Made by a program: the position numbers and the translations under genes | The notes under the pieces: generated by a model | Database searches by the model: none | Seen by the model: the letters and a program-made list of their open reading frames with translations, nothing else | What the model was told of the DNA's origin: nothing | Shown: one piece after another, positions 34,392-43,832 of the stretch | Numbering within the stretch: the first letter of the stretch is position 1 | Layout of the letters: every line of letters begins with the position of its first letter | Assembly: GCA_964508085.1 (NCBI GenBank) | Contig: CAZDTI010000003.1 | Coordinates: forward strand, 13,226 to 77,225 | Reading direction: 5' to 3' | Origin: CALGLS01 sp964508085 | Lineage (GTDB): Bacteria > Bacteroidota > Bacteroidia > Chitinophagales > Saprospiraceae | Length of the DNA: 64,000 nucleotides

Positions 34392-34582
34392 AACGTTTTT
34401 TTTGTATTATCATTGTTATTTTTTCTCCTTGCCTTAAAACAAAGAACAAAACCAGCCCGACTAGTGTTAGGCAGCTAAGCAAGTTGGGTACTTGATTGGC
34501 TTTAGATATCGCTGTGCAGGCAAACACGTTAAAAGGCGCGATAGAAGGAATTGAAGTTTAAGTTGCACTTGAGTTTGAAAAA

Positions 34583-37015
34583 CTACTGCCCCACCACTAC
34601 TAGGACTTCCTGCTCCTCGCCACAAGTCACCTCCACAAAATAAAGCCCAGCCATCAACGTATCTCCTATTTCCAAAAAGCCTCTTGTGGAACTCACTTCA
34701 TGATATAACAATTCTTTTCCGAGTGCATCAAAAATACGAACTTCCGCTTTTGCAAATGATCCAAAATTGTATTCCAATAAGAAATTCCCTCTAAAAGGAT
34801 TTGGAAAAACCTTCACAGCTAAGCTGTGCGTCCCAGGAGTAACCGCATCTTCATCCCAGGCACGGAAAAAGTCTATCGCAGCCTCATCATAGGAATTATT
34901 AAAAGTACCGCTTTGCGCTTCAAAGATAAAATGCATTTCTTTAGACGGAGTGATAAAATCCTGAACTTGATATTCCACCATTCCCCAGCTGGGATAATCC
35001 ATTGTATCTCCTCTCCATTGTTCTACCAAAACAGTATCTATTCCGTTATACATTTTAAAATCAAGATGACCGCCACCATCTTGTAAGGAAGTTAAGAAGG
35101 GGCCACGCAAACTCGTCAACCAATGAAAGAAAGATACTTTAGGGTTGTCCCAATTAGACATGTCGATTGGAGGAGATGTAATTCGAGTTAAACCAATAAG
35201 TGCGGTTTGACGGACACCTTCTTCACCGTTACCTGTCAATAAAGCATAATTTCCCAAGTCTTCTGGGACATCTACAGAAGGAGACAAATATTGAGCAGGT
35301 ACACTATTACTGAAAAAGAGACTCCCAATCGGCTTTTCTCTAACCCAAGCTCCCTGCTCCGTTTCTTCGCTGACTTCCCAGCCTAGTGGCAATAGAAAAT
35401 CATCTTCATACCCCAGCTCTAATTCAAGATCTAAAGAGCCGGACCTAAGGCTAATGTTTTCCTTCGACGTTGTTTTATGCGACCAATGTCCTGCCACTAC
35501 TTCGTATTCATCTGGGTAAAAATCAGTTATGGTATAATTACCATCTCCATCCGTTGTAGGTTCATACAAATAAAAATCATTTTCAAAACGAAGAACAGCA
35601 GATGGAATACCAGCTCCCGTACTTGCATCTGTAACTCTGCCGGTAAGTGTAAAAGTCACAGCTGGATCAAGTCCAACATCTAAAATTGTAGTCTCTCCAT
35701 TTGTCATTTGTGCGGTTACGATTTTATCTTCATAAAATTTTTCATGAAAATAAATTTCGTACTCCCCTTCCTCTGCAACCCCTGTTTTGTAATTCCCAAA
35801 AGCATCTGTTCTTGTTTTCCTGGTTGTATTAAGTATTTCAATTTCGACGTCATTCAAAGCTGCACCAGTAACTGCATCGGTCACTTTCCCAATCAAATAA
35901 CCAGCCCTAACGTAATTAGGAGATAAAACATATAAACCCGTTTGCCGATCTGTTGCTAAAACAACTCCAGAAGGTAAAAAGGGATATGCTCCCCAACAGC
36001 CAAACAAACCCGTTCCATCCTCCGGATAAGTGTCATAGTTTCCTACCTCGACCAGATTATCTGGGTTCGCGGCATCCACCACCACCACGCCATCCGTGTA
36101 GTGAGAAATAATCAGGAAATCATTCAATACGTGTACATTATGTGGGATGGTTGCTTCACCTATGGAGGCCTCTGAGAAGAAGCGGTCTAAAAATTTAATA
36201 TCGGTAAAGTCGCTTACATCATAGGAAGTGGTCGAAGCAAAGGGACGTTCATCAGTTGTAAAAATAGTGTTAGAATCATCAGAGAGCCAGGCGTTGTGTG
36301 TGAAGTTAGACGGCGTTTCCGTTGTGCCTAATAAGATGGTATTCTCTTTATCCGAGACATCATAAACCGCTAACTGTCCCGCAGCGATTTCAGAAGCATA
36401 CATGATGTTGTCTCGCACATAGAGGTCATGCGCATATTCCGGTGGACCGTAGCCTACGAAAGAAGGCATCCCCGGAGTGGTAAAAGCGTCAAAGTAAATC
36501 GTTTGTCCTCCATCTAAATTGGTTCCACATAGATAACCATAACCAAATTCATCAATAAAAATATTATGTGCCGATTGAAAAGTAGAATCTGGTATATCAT
36601 TCCAAAAGAAAAAAGGCATATCATTTTCTATATCCGAAAGATCCATGACGAGCAATCCATCCGGGCAATTATCGCAAACAGCGAAGCCTGTAGTTCCTAA
36701 GACTTCCATATCTCGCCATGTGGTTTCTTCTCCTTCTACAAAATACAATTCTACTGGATTTTCTGCATCGGCTAGTGACACCACCGACACCCCAGTCTGT
36801 GTTCCCACCAAGGCATATTCTGTCCCATCTGGACTAACGTAGCCCCAGATGTCATTCACGTTTTGCTCGTAATCTAGATTGGATACCAATTCCAAATTGA
36901 GTTGTGCAGAAAGGGCTAGTGGAAAGGCTAGGAAGAGGGGAAAAAAAAGCTTTCTAAAAGATGTGGTAAAGACTGAAAAGATATTTATGGAAGGATTAGA
37001 TAACATTGTATTCAT
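34583..37015 (-). CDS. choice-of-anchor-B-like T9SS type A secreted protein
   Basis: The 810-residue protein has a signal peptide (LFFPLFLAFPLALSAQ; the start could be Met1 or Met4). A beta-propeller of LVIP-like repeats spans about residues 38-360 (NDIWGYVSPDGTEYALVG, WRDMEVLG, AHNIFIDEFGYGYLCG, HNVHVLNDFLIISHY), as in choice-of-anchor B proteins. Two carboxypeptidase-regulatory-like domains follow (GKVTDAVTGAAL near 370; GRVTDASTGAGI near 455). Next comes a MAM-like beta-sandwich (about 540-725) and a type A sorting domain (VKVFPNPFRGNFLL to GLYFVEVTCGEE). It is probably surface-bound. The function is unknown. Confidence 0.87.
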   Translation of the reverse strand: MNTMLSNPSINIFSVFTTSFRKLFFPLFLAFPLALSAQLNLELVSNLDYEQNVNDIWGYVSPDGTEYALVGTQTGVSVVSLADAENPVELYFVEGEETTWRDMEVLGTTGFAVCDNCPDGLLVMDLSDIENDMPFFFWNDIPDSTFQSAHNIFIDEFGYGYLCGTNLDGGQTIYFDAFTTPGMPSFVGYGPPEYAHDLYVRDNIMYASEIAAGQLAVYDVSDKENTILLGTTETPSNFTHNAWLSDDSNTIFTTDERPFASTTSYDVSDFTDIKFLDRFFSEASIGEATIPHNVHVLNDFLIISHYTDGVVVVDAANPDNLVEVGNYDTYPEDGTGLFGCWGAYPFLPSGVVLATDRQTGLYVLSPNYVRAGYLIGKVTDAVTGAALNDVEIEILNTTRKTRTDAFGNYKTGVAEEGEYEIYFHEKFYEDKIVTAQMTNGETTILDVGLDPAVTFTLTGRVTDASTGAGIPSAVLRFENDFYLYEPTTDGDGNYTITDFYPDEYEVVAGHWSHKTTSKENISLRSGSLDLELELGYEDDFLLPLGWEVSEETEQGAWVREKPIGSLFFSNSVPAQYLSPSVDVPEDLGNYALLTGNGEEGVRQTALIGLTRITSPPIDMSNWDNPKVSFFHWLTSLRGPFLTSLQDGGGHLDFKMYNGIDTVLVEQWRGDTMDYPSWGMVEYQVQDFITPSKEMHFIFEAQSGTFNNSYDEAAIDFFRAWDEDAVTPGTHSLAVKVFPNPFRGNFLLEYNFGSFAKAEVRIFDALGKELLYHEVSSTRGFLEIGDTLMAGLYFVEVTCGEEQEVLVVVGQ

Positions 37016-37114
37016 AGTTTTATGATCTAGTTAACCAAAAAACGAAAGATGCGAAATATTAGTGGCGCTGGCAAGTGGATTACTGGTTTTCGCCAAGATG
37101 AGGACATATAAGAA

Positions 37115-37152
37115 ATAGCGCCTTAAACCCATTTAAAGGTCTAAGGCGCTAT
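37115..37152 (-). terminator. hairpin terminator after the 180-aa membrane gene
   Basis: ATAGCGCCTTA (37115-37125) pairs with TAAGGCGCTAT (37142-37152). On the minus strand the stem is followed by TTCTTATAT. It lies about 35 bp beyond the stop of the 180-aa gene, between it and the next same-strand gene. Confidence 0.65.
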
Positions 37153-37188
37153 CCATATTATCATTCAACACACACCTCGTTTAATCCA

Positions 37189-37731
37189 TCAATCTCTCGG
37201 CAACCACCATCCCAACCAAGCTCCAATCAAGCCCCAGGAAACTACGGTATCAATCAGGTAAGGAATAGAATTGTTTTTAAACCAAATAGTATTCAGATAG
37301 CTGATGGTCAAATAACCAATGGCTCCAATCATGAGAGAGGTGATCAGGGCCGTTTTCATATCAAGATCACGCATCCGCATTAGCACCCAGCAAAGTAAAA
37401 ATACCGCCAGCACATCTATGATAAATCCACGAATTAGATTCATACCAAAGGTGGCTTCGTAGCTTTTGTGATAGGAAACCATGGCCCAGGGTTTACCGAT
37501 TTGGTTTTGAACCTGAGCTTCCATTTCTGCCTCAGAGGCTGTTAATGGAGCGCGGGGCACAAAGTAGGTTCCTTCTTCTGTAAGGTGTTTGCTGATGTCT
37601 GCAATTAGCGCATCTTGGTTCGGGGTATACTGCATCATGGATGCGTGGACGTTAACTGGCCCCCAGGAGGCGAATTGCCACATAAAGAGGATAAGTCCGC
37701 CTACCAGGGCGCCGATTAGTTGTTTTTTCAT
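37189..37731 (-). CDS. small four-helix membrane protein of unknown function
   Basis: The 180-residue protein begins with a membrane helix (QLIGALVGGLILFMWQFASW). A soluble loop of about 75 residues outside the membrane follows (YTPNQDALIADISKHL and Ala/Glu-rich VPRAPLTASEAEMEAQVQ). Three more membrane helices lie between residues 95 and 175, ending GAWLGWWLPRD. No known family is recognised. It is followed by its own terminator and lies upstream of the choice-of-anchor-B-like gene on the same strand, so the two are probably separate units. Confidence 0.6.
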   Translation of the reverse strand: MKKQLIGALVGGLILFMWQFASWGPVNVHASMMQYTPNQDALIADISKHLTEEGTYFVPRAPLTASEAEMEAQVQNQIGKPWAMVSYHKSYEATFGMNLIRGFIIDVLAVFLLCWVLMRMRDLDMKTALITSLMIGAIGYLTISYLNTIWFKNNSIPYLIDTVVSWGLIGAWLGWWLPRD

Positions 37732-37872
37732 AATAAGTTGTTTTGATGTTTTGTGAAGGTAATAAATTTATTTTTATTAAAAAACATCAACATTTTACAA
37801 CTTCAGATACAGCTAACTGGTGAGCCTCACTTTTCAATAGGCTCAGCTTGTAGTTATTTTCATTCAATCAAA

Positions 37873-40800
37873 CTACCTAATCAAAGTAAAACTTCCGGTA
37901 AATTTTTCAATATGCCCATCGACAAAAGCAACCTCTATTGAATAAACAAAAACACCTGGATTCATATGCTTACCTTTAAAAACACCATCCCATCCTTTCT
38001 GATTTGCCCCTACAGTTTCACCATCATATATGACTTCTCCCCAGCGATCATAAACACTAAAGCGAATGACTTCTTTGGCAGCTTTCCCCAAATAGATCTG
38101 AAAGGCATCATTAATTCCATCTCCATTTGGGCTGAAGGCATTTGGGATATAAACAGACCGATCTTTATCTACCGTAATTAGGATTTCATCTCGACCAATA
38201 CAACCGTTCTCACTTTCTGCTAGGTAAGTATACAAGGTCGTCTCCATTGGGTAAATCCATCTGACATCACAGGAGTCACAGCCTTCGTCCAACCAAAAAG
38301 GGGCTTCGCCCCAGCCCCACGCTAACAGACTGCTCGTATCTACACTAATTATTGCCTGAAGGCCTACGCTATCCCCCAATTCAAGTACATTGTCACCACC
38401 AATTACATTAAGAATTACTTCTATTCCGACAGGCTCATTGATGGTCTCCTGGAAAGTAATTATACAACCGTTGGCGTCCTGAATTGTTAGTTCATAATCA
38501 CCAGCAGTTAAACCAGTGAAGAGCCCAAAATCGTTAAAATCTGTATCAGTTAAGGAGTATAAATAGGGCGCTGTCCCCCCTTCTGGAGCCTCTACCATGA
38601 TCGCTCCATCTTCTTCGTCAATACAACCAATGTCTTGTACAACAACAGACGCTTGAATATCAGATGGTGCAGTTAATGTTACAGCAGTTTCGCCAGTGCA
38701 TCCGTTGTTACTAGTAGCAGTCACGGTATAGGTTCCAGCTACAAGATCATTTGCGGAAGCTCCGACTGCACCATTACTCCAGTTGTAAATAATTGGAGCT
38801 GTTCCTCCACTTGCTTCTACCGTCGCGGCTCCGTCGTTTGCCGTGGAACAACTTACATTAAATCCATTGTAGTCCGATAGCATGTTGAGACTGACTAATA
38901 TGGGATCAGGCGAGTCCACTTGTTCTGAAATAATAGCGGTACAAGCATTACCATCTGTTACTGTAACTGTATAATTTCCTGCTGCAAGATTATCGACATT
39001 TTGAGCTGTCGATCCAGTGCTCCATATAAATTCAAAAGGACTCGAACCTCCTTCCAACGTTAAATCTATACTTCCACCAACTCCGCCGTTGCAGGGTACT
39101 GCAGTTGCACTTGTCGTCAGTATTAAACTCGAAAGGTCATTTATTTCTTCCATAAAAGTCGCGGTACAGCCGTTGGAATCTGTTAGCGTAAGGGAATAAT
39201 TTCCCACACCAAGGCCTACTTGGTTTTGATTTGTGGAAGTATTGCTCCATTCATAAGTATATGGAGCTGTTCCTCCGGCTGTAACTATTGTTATTGTCCC
39301 ATCATCTGCATCACAGCTGGTCTCCGTAGTTGTGCCGCTTATTGTAATAGGATCTGGAGCTACCAAAGTTACCGAAGTAGTGGCTGTACAGTTCGTGGCA
39401 TCCGTTACTGTTACCGAATAACTTCCTGGTGAAAGCATTGTTAGGTCTTGCTGTATCATAGCATTTGTCCAGGCATAACTAAAGGGGGCCAATCCTCCAG
39501 TCACCTCCAGATCAATCGCTCCATTTGAAAAACCAAAGCAAGAAGGCATGGTGAAACTAGTACTCAAAACCATAGAAGGAATCGTCATTACACTTACGGT
39601 TTGAGTTAATTCGCAGTCATTAGCATCTGTCACTGTTACCGTATAATCACCAGCCAATAATCCAGTTGGACTATCAGTTGTATCAAAATTGTCCCATATG
39701 TAGGAATAAGGTACTTCACCTCCGCTCACTGCAATATCAATGGAACCGTTTGCTTCATTACAGGATACCCCTAAACTTGTAGCAGCCAAAGTAAGCTCTT
39801 CAGGTTCATCTATTATTATTGTAGAGGAGGTAGAACAACCAGTGATGTCATCTGTAATAGTCACCGTGTAATTACCTGCGGGTAAATCAGTAGCCGTAGT
39901 AGTAGTTTGATTTTGAAGATCATTCCAATTATAATTGAAGTTTCCATTATCCCCTAAAGCGGTAACCGTTGCAGACCCAGTAGAATCGCCATGGCAAAAA
40001 ATCGTATTTTCTGTTATATCAAGTAGTATTTCTTCTGAAACCTCAAGGGTAATCGTGAAGATCGTATCACAGCCATTTGCTGCTGCAATCATTTGTGAAT
40101 AATTATTTGGAGTAGACTCGAAACTGCCAAAAATAAGAACTGAATCACCTTGACAAATCTGTAGGGTATCCATAATCGATGGGGTAGAGTCTATATTAAT
40201 ACTAAAAGAATCGACGCTTATACAGCCAAGGTCAGTAATGCCAACAATGGTATAAAGGGTGTCGGATTGTGGAGTGATCGTCACCGTTTCACAATCCAAA
40301 CAATCAATGGAGCCATCCTCAGGAAACCATTGATAATCCTCAAAACTATTTAGGCTGATACTTATTGATTCTCCATCACAAATAATCGTATCGGAGAGGG
40401 ATAAAATAATAGCTGGAGCTGTACTAATGAGTATAGAATCCGTTTGATAAAACCCGCAATTGTCTAATACCTGAACCCAGTAAAGACCAGGGTCAATAGC
40501 TGTCAATGTTACATTAGTTGAGCTGTCCTGCCAAAGGTAACTGGAGAAACTGTTTCCTGCTTCGAGTAAAGCAACCTCATTTTCACAAGTTATTATATCA
40601 GCGCCTAAGTCTAAATTAACTTCAGGACCAGTATCACAACAATCATAAACGACAAGAACCGAAGAGTCCGATTCCATACCACAGACTGTTTCTTTATGCA
40701 CAACAACAAGTGCCGTTTCCGGTGCCGTTGATCCAACAACAGTAATACTTTGATCCGTACTATCGACGATAATTAAGTCTCCTGAAAGTTCCCAGGAATA

Positions 40801-43425
40801 AATAGCCGATTCACAATCACTTCTGACTATAGAAAAAGTAGTGGGTGCGCCCAAACAAACAGAATCTGCTCCTGCCAAAGACAGTGAACTTTCAAAATAA
40901 AATGGAATAAAGTTAGGAAGACCAATTCTTGCATTATTACCATTTAAATTCACAACATTGGTGGCGTAGTTGCAATTAGCCCCTACCCCATTTGGAAAGT
41001 TGATTACATCCATATTGGATTGGCCGTTTTTTGCAACATATATCTTGTTATCTGGTCCAATCTGAATGCATCCCTTTGTACCAGAGGCATTGCCAGCAAC
41101 ATTGGTTTGTGAAGCGACTACTTCAGGCCAAGTGGCTAAGCTTAAGTCATATTGATAAACAAAATTGCCATTATAACTGCAGACATATAACTTCGAATTA
41201 TCAGAAGAGAATTCACTGGAATAAGCATCGCTGATCAGGCCATTGTCTGCGATGATTTGTTCATTAGAAACAATGCCTGTTGCATAATCAAAATCATACA
41301 ACGCTACCGTTACCCCTGATTGAGTTCCACCAAGTGTAGACGAAATCTTCTTTCCATCATGAGATAACTTTAATGCGCCATAACGGTTTCCACCGTTGGT
41401 AACAGCTCCTACTGAAGAAGTCACTGCGGTACTACTTACTCCGGAAGGAGTTACCAAATAAGCAATAAAATTATCATTCAACCTTTGATGAGAAACGATC
41501 CAAACATCTCTACAATTTTCGTGTAATGCGGCAGTAACACGTTCCGCTGCATTTAGATCAACAGAGATGTTTTTCTGCGTATCTACAACCCCTCCCAATC
41601 CATTATCCAAAGACATATCTACAATAGTGTACCGCAGTCCTGATGAATTTGCCACCCAATCTGGAATCGTAAAAATATAATACAGCGAGTCGCTTTCGGG
41701 AAAAGGAACGATGATCGACGATTGGGCGGATATACTCGATCCTTGCAAGCCTATTCCATTTGGCATTATGGTATTATTCGCGTTCCAAACACGAGAGCCA
41801 TTGGTATAAAACAATAAGTTTCCATTTTGATCTGATATACTAGCTACCCCTTCACTTGACGTCAACGCACTGTTAGGAATTGATACTGGTACACCGCCAC
41901 CACTAAATGTAATCGCAGCATTACTCCCAAAAAACCAGTTGTCCGCTTCTCCCCGATCTTTACACAAATCGTCACAATCACAATCCGGATCAAAACAGTC
42001 TGCCAAACCATCGTTATCATCATCAATACTGTTATTACAAATTTCTATGCAAGGCGGATTCGGGCAGTTTACCACAATCTGCATTTCGAAACTGCCCCCA
42101 CAACTAACCTCTGCGTTTGTTGCCGTAAGTAGAATGGTAAAAACACCCTGCTCCGTGAAAGTATACGAGCTGTTCGTCGCTGTTGAAAATGGAATTCCAT
42201 TTATAAACCATTCATAAATTGTCCCGCCAATAGTCGCATTCGTAAAGTTAATGATCTGGCCTTGATTAACGGTTGTAGCTGCTGTTGTAAATGAAGCGAC
42301 AACCGGCTGAGAACAAGGGTCGTTGCAAGATGGAGCATCCAATAGTTCTGTGCGAACATTATCCAGGAAGAAAGTCATCCGGTCTCCTTGTCCTTGTGTA
42401 AACATAAAGCCACAAGGAAAAGAATAATCCATATAGTTTTTGATCAGGTCATTTTGATCTCCTATACCACCTAACGAAATGGGTCGAAAAGGATTATTAA
42501 CAGAAGTATCATCTGCATCTGTCATACAGGAATTAACGGTTGCATTGCAAGGTGTTGTAGCGGTTGATTGATCAGGCGGTGTGTCGCAAACTCTGTCACC
42601 ATCCGCCAAACAATTGTTATTGGTACAAGCTCCTTGAAAAGTATGGTACAAGCCCAGATAGTGTCCCATTTCATGAATATGAACAGTGGAATTAGTTTGG
42701 CTTGTGCCAAAATATTGTGCCTCATTCACGATACCGTCATAGGGACTTCCAACAGAGGATGGCAAGGTAGCGTAACCTGCTACATTTCCTGCAATTGATC
42801 CGACGACCCAAATATTGATATACTTCAAAGGATCCCAGCGACTCAAATTTTTTAAAGCCAGATCTGCCGCTGGACTATTGTTATTGACATTGTAGCTAAG
42901 CGCTGACTCTGTTCTTGTTATGCCGGTAGTCGCATTCCCATCTGGATCTTGCATGGCCAGACAAAATGCAATTCTGGTATCAACTCCAACCGTTGGATCA
43001 TAATATCCTGTGTTTTCAAAAGCTTCATTTAGATCAGCAATCGCTTGAATAACCTGATCGTCTGAAATATTTTCAACACCATTGTCATGTATAATATGAA
43101 CGACTACGGGTAAGGTATAATCAGAGAGAATTCCTCTGGCCTTTGTGCCCTCTAGTCCTTTGTTTTCCCCACTGGATTTTTTGGAGAAGACTTTTTGGTA
43201 ATCAGTCTCCACTTTTTTCTGTCGCTCCTGCAATTTAGGATCGATTGACAATAACTTATTTTGAAAAGTCTCCGTTCCACAAGATATGGTTTCCTCGCCT
43301 AATACTTTTCCTGTCTGCTGAGCATCAAGAGGATAGGCGGCTATATTCTGGCTTTTAATTGTATTACAAATAGTCAACAACAAGAACAGAGACATATAAA
43401 ACATCAATGACTTATTTTCTTTCAT
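37873..43425 (-). CDS. M43-type zinc metalloprotease with SprB-like repeats and T9SS type B domain
   Basis: The 1850-residue protein has a signal peptide and a propeptide-like region. The metallopeptidase domain has the zinc motif HEMGHYLGLYH (near 250, fitting HExxHxxGxxH) and a Met-turn NYMDYS, as in pappalysin/cytophagalysin (M43). Next come a PKD-like domain (SFTTAATTVNQGQIINF), a Cys-rich NNSIDDDNDGLADCFDPDCDC-type calcium-binding-like motif (quoted in part), and a propeller-like domain (WFFGSNAAITFSGGG). Ig-like modules follow, then about six SprB-type repeats (DYTVTVTDANDC class). It ends in a gliding-type B sorting domain (YIPNAFSPNGDGINDAF). It should be exported and surface-anchored, where it would cleave proteins. 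The substrate is unknown. Confidence 0.9.
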   Translation of the reverse strand: MKENKSLMFYMSLFLLLTICNTIKSQNIAAYPLDAQQTGKVLGEETISCGTETFQNKLLSIDPKLQERQKKVETDYQKVFSKKSSGENKGLEGTKARGILSDYTLPVVVHIIHDNGVENISDDQVIQAIADLNEAFENTGYYDPTVGVDTRIAFCLAMQDPDGNATTGITRTESALSYNVNNNSPAADLALKNLSRWDPLKYINIWVVGSIAGNVAGYATLPSSVGSPYDGIVNEAQYFGTSQTNSTVHIHEMGHYLGLYHTFQGACTNNNCLADGDRVCDTPPDQSTATTPCNATVNSCMTDADDTSVNNPFRPISLGGIGDQNDLIKNYMDYSFPCGFMFTQGQGDRMTFFLDNVRTELLDAPSCNDPCSQPVVASFTTAATTVNQGQIINFTNATIGGTIYEWFINGIPFSTATNSSYTFTEQGVFTILLTATNAEVSCGGSFEMQIVVNCPNPPCIEICNNSIDDDNDGLADCFDPDCDCDDLCKDRGEADNWFFGSNAAITFSGGGVPVSIPNSALTSSEGVASISDQNGNLLFYTNGSRVWNANNTIMPNGIGLQGSSISAQSSIIVPFPESDSLYYIFTIPDWVANSSGLRYTIVDMSLDNGLGGVVDTQKNISVDLNAAERVTAALHENCRDVWIVSHQRLNDNFIAYLVTPSGVSSTAVTSSVGAVTNGGNRYGALKLSHDGKKISSTLGGTQSGVTVALYDFDYATGIVSNEQIIADNGLISDAYSSEFSSDNSKLYVCSYNGNFVYQYDLSLATWPEVVASQTNVAGNASGTKGCIQIGPDNKIYVAKNGQSNMDVINFPNGVGANCNYATNVVNLNGNNARIGLPNFIPFYFESSLSLAGADSVCLGAPTTFSIVRSDCESAIYSWELSGDLIIVDSTDQSITVVGSTAPETALVVVHKETVCGMESDSSVLVVYDCCDTGPEVNLDLGADIITCENEVALLEAGNSFSSYLWQDSSTNVTLTAIDPGLYWVQVLDNCGFYQTDSILISTAPAIILSLSDTIICDGESISISLNSFEDYQWFPEDGSIDCLDCETVTITPQSDTLYTIVGITDLGCISVDSFSINIDSTPSIMDTLQICQGDSVLIFGSFESTPNNYSQMIAAANGCDTIFTITLEVSEEILLDITENTIFCHGDSTGSATVTALGDNGNFNYNWNDLQNQTTTTATDLPAGNYTVTITDDITGCSTSSTIIIDEPEELTLAATSLGVSCNEANGSIDIAVSGGEVPYSYIWDNFDTTDSPTGLLAGDYTVTVTDANDCELTQTVSVMTIPSMVLSTSFTMPSCFGFSNGAIDLEVTGGLAPFSYAWTNAMIQQDLTMLSPGSYSVTVTDATNCTATTSVTLVAPDPITISGTTTETSCDADDGTITIVTAGGTAPYTYEWSNTSTNQNQVGLGVGNYSLTLTDSNGCTATFMEEINDLSSLILTTSATAVPCNGGVGGSIDLTLEGGSSPFEFIWSTGSTAQNVDNLAAGNYTVTVTDGNACTAIISEQVDSPDPILVSLNMLSDYNGFNVSCSTANDGAATVEASGGTAPIIYNWSNGAVGASANDLVAGTYTVTATSNNGCTGETAVTLTAPSDIQASVVVQDIGCIDEEDGAIMVEAPEGGTAPYLYSLTDTDFNDFGLFTGLTAGDYELTIQDANGCIITFQETINEPVGIEVILNVIGGDNVLELGDSVGLQAIISVDTSSLLAWGWGEAPFWLDEGCDSCDVRWIYPMETTLYTYLAESENGCIGRDEILITVDKDRSVYIPNAFSPNGDGINDAFQIYLGKAAKEVIRFSVYDRWGEVIYDGETVGANQKGWDGVFKGKHMNPGVFVYSIEVAFVDGHIEKFTGSFTLIR

Positions 43426-43674
43426 AACGGTGTTTTTGTTTTTAGATGGGGAAATCAGGTCGTTTTAGGGAAGGCTGTCAAGGTGTTGTTCCTTCGAAAT
43501 TAAGCGACTAAAAAACATAAGAAGTTATTCTTAGCGAAAAATGATTGAATGCGTCAAATTATTTTTTTAACGTAAATTTCTATTTATATAAAACTTGCTC
43601 AACTGTTTCAGTGGTTAGTTAAAAATAACCTAAACTTCAGCGTCCATGCACTCCATTTACAGACAGCTCCTTTA
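43426..43674. other. upstream region of the M43 gene
   Basis: About 250 bp of AT-rich sequence lies upstream of the M43 gene (minus strand). It shows no TAnnTTTG element on the minus strand and no supported frame. The rest of the gap, up to the LRR gene, is the palindrome described separately. Confidence 0.5.
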
Positions 43675-43832
43675 GGACTCAGTAAATAATAACTTTCCGA
43701 TTTATAGTTGTTGATTTTGCACTGTCCTTCGTTAAAAAAATATCACGTAGCTACGGCTATGCTCAATTTTTTTGCCTTGATCAGCACAAAATCAACTGAC
43801 TCTAAATCAGAACTTTATTATTCTCTGACTCC
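43675..43832. repeat. 158-bp imperfect palindrome, MITE-like element
   Basis: The left arm begins GGACTCAGTAAATAATAACTT and continues to TTGATTTTGCAC. The right arm read in reverse complement begins GGAGTCAGAGAATAATAAAGT and continues to TTGATTTTGTGC. The arms match over about 65-70 bp with scattered differences, around a centre containing CACGTAGCTACGGCTATGC. Inner parts pair TTAAAAAAAT with ATTTTTTT. It sits directly against the TAA stop of the 1159-aa LRR gene. The form is that of a non-autonomous inverted-repeat element or a very long 3' hairpin. I have no unit for comparison in this window. Confidence 0.75.
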
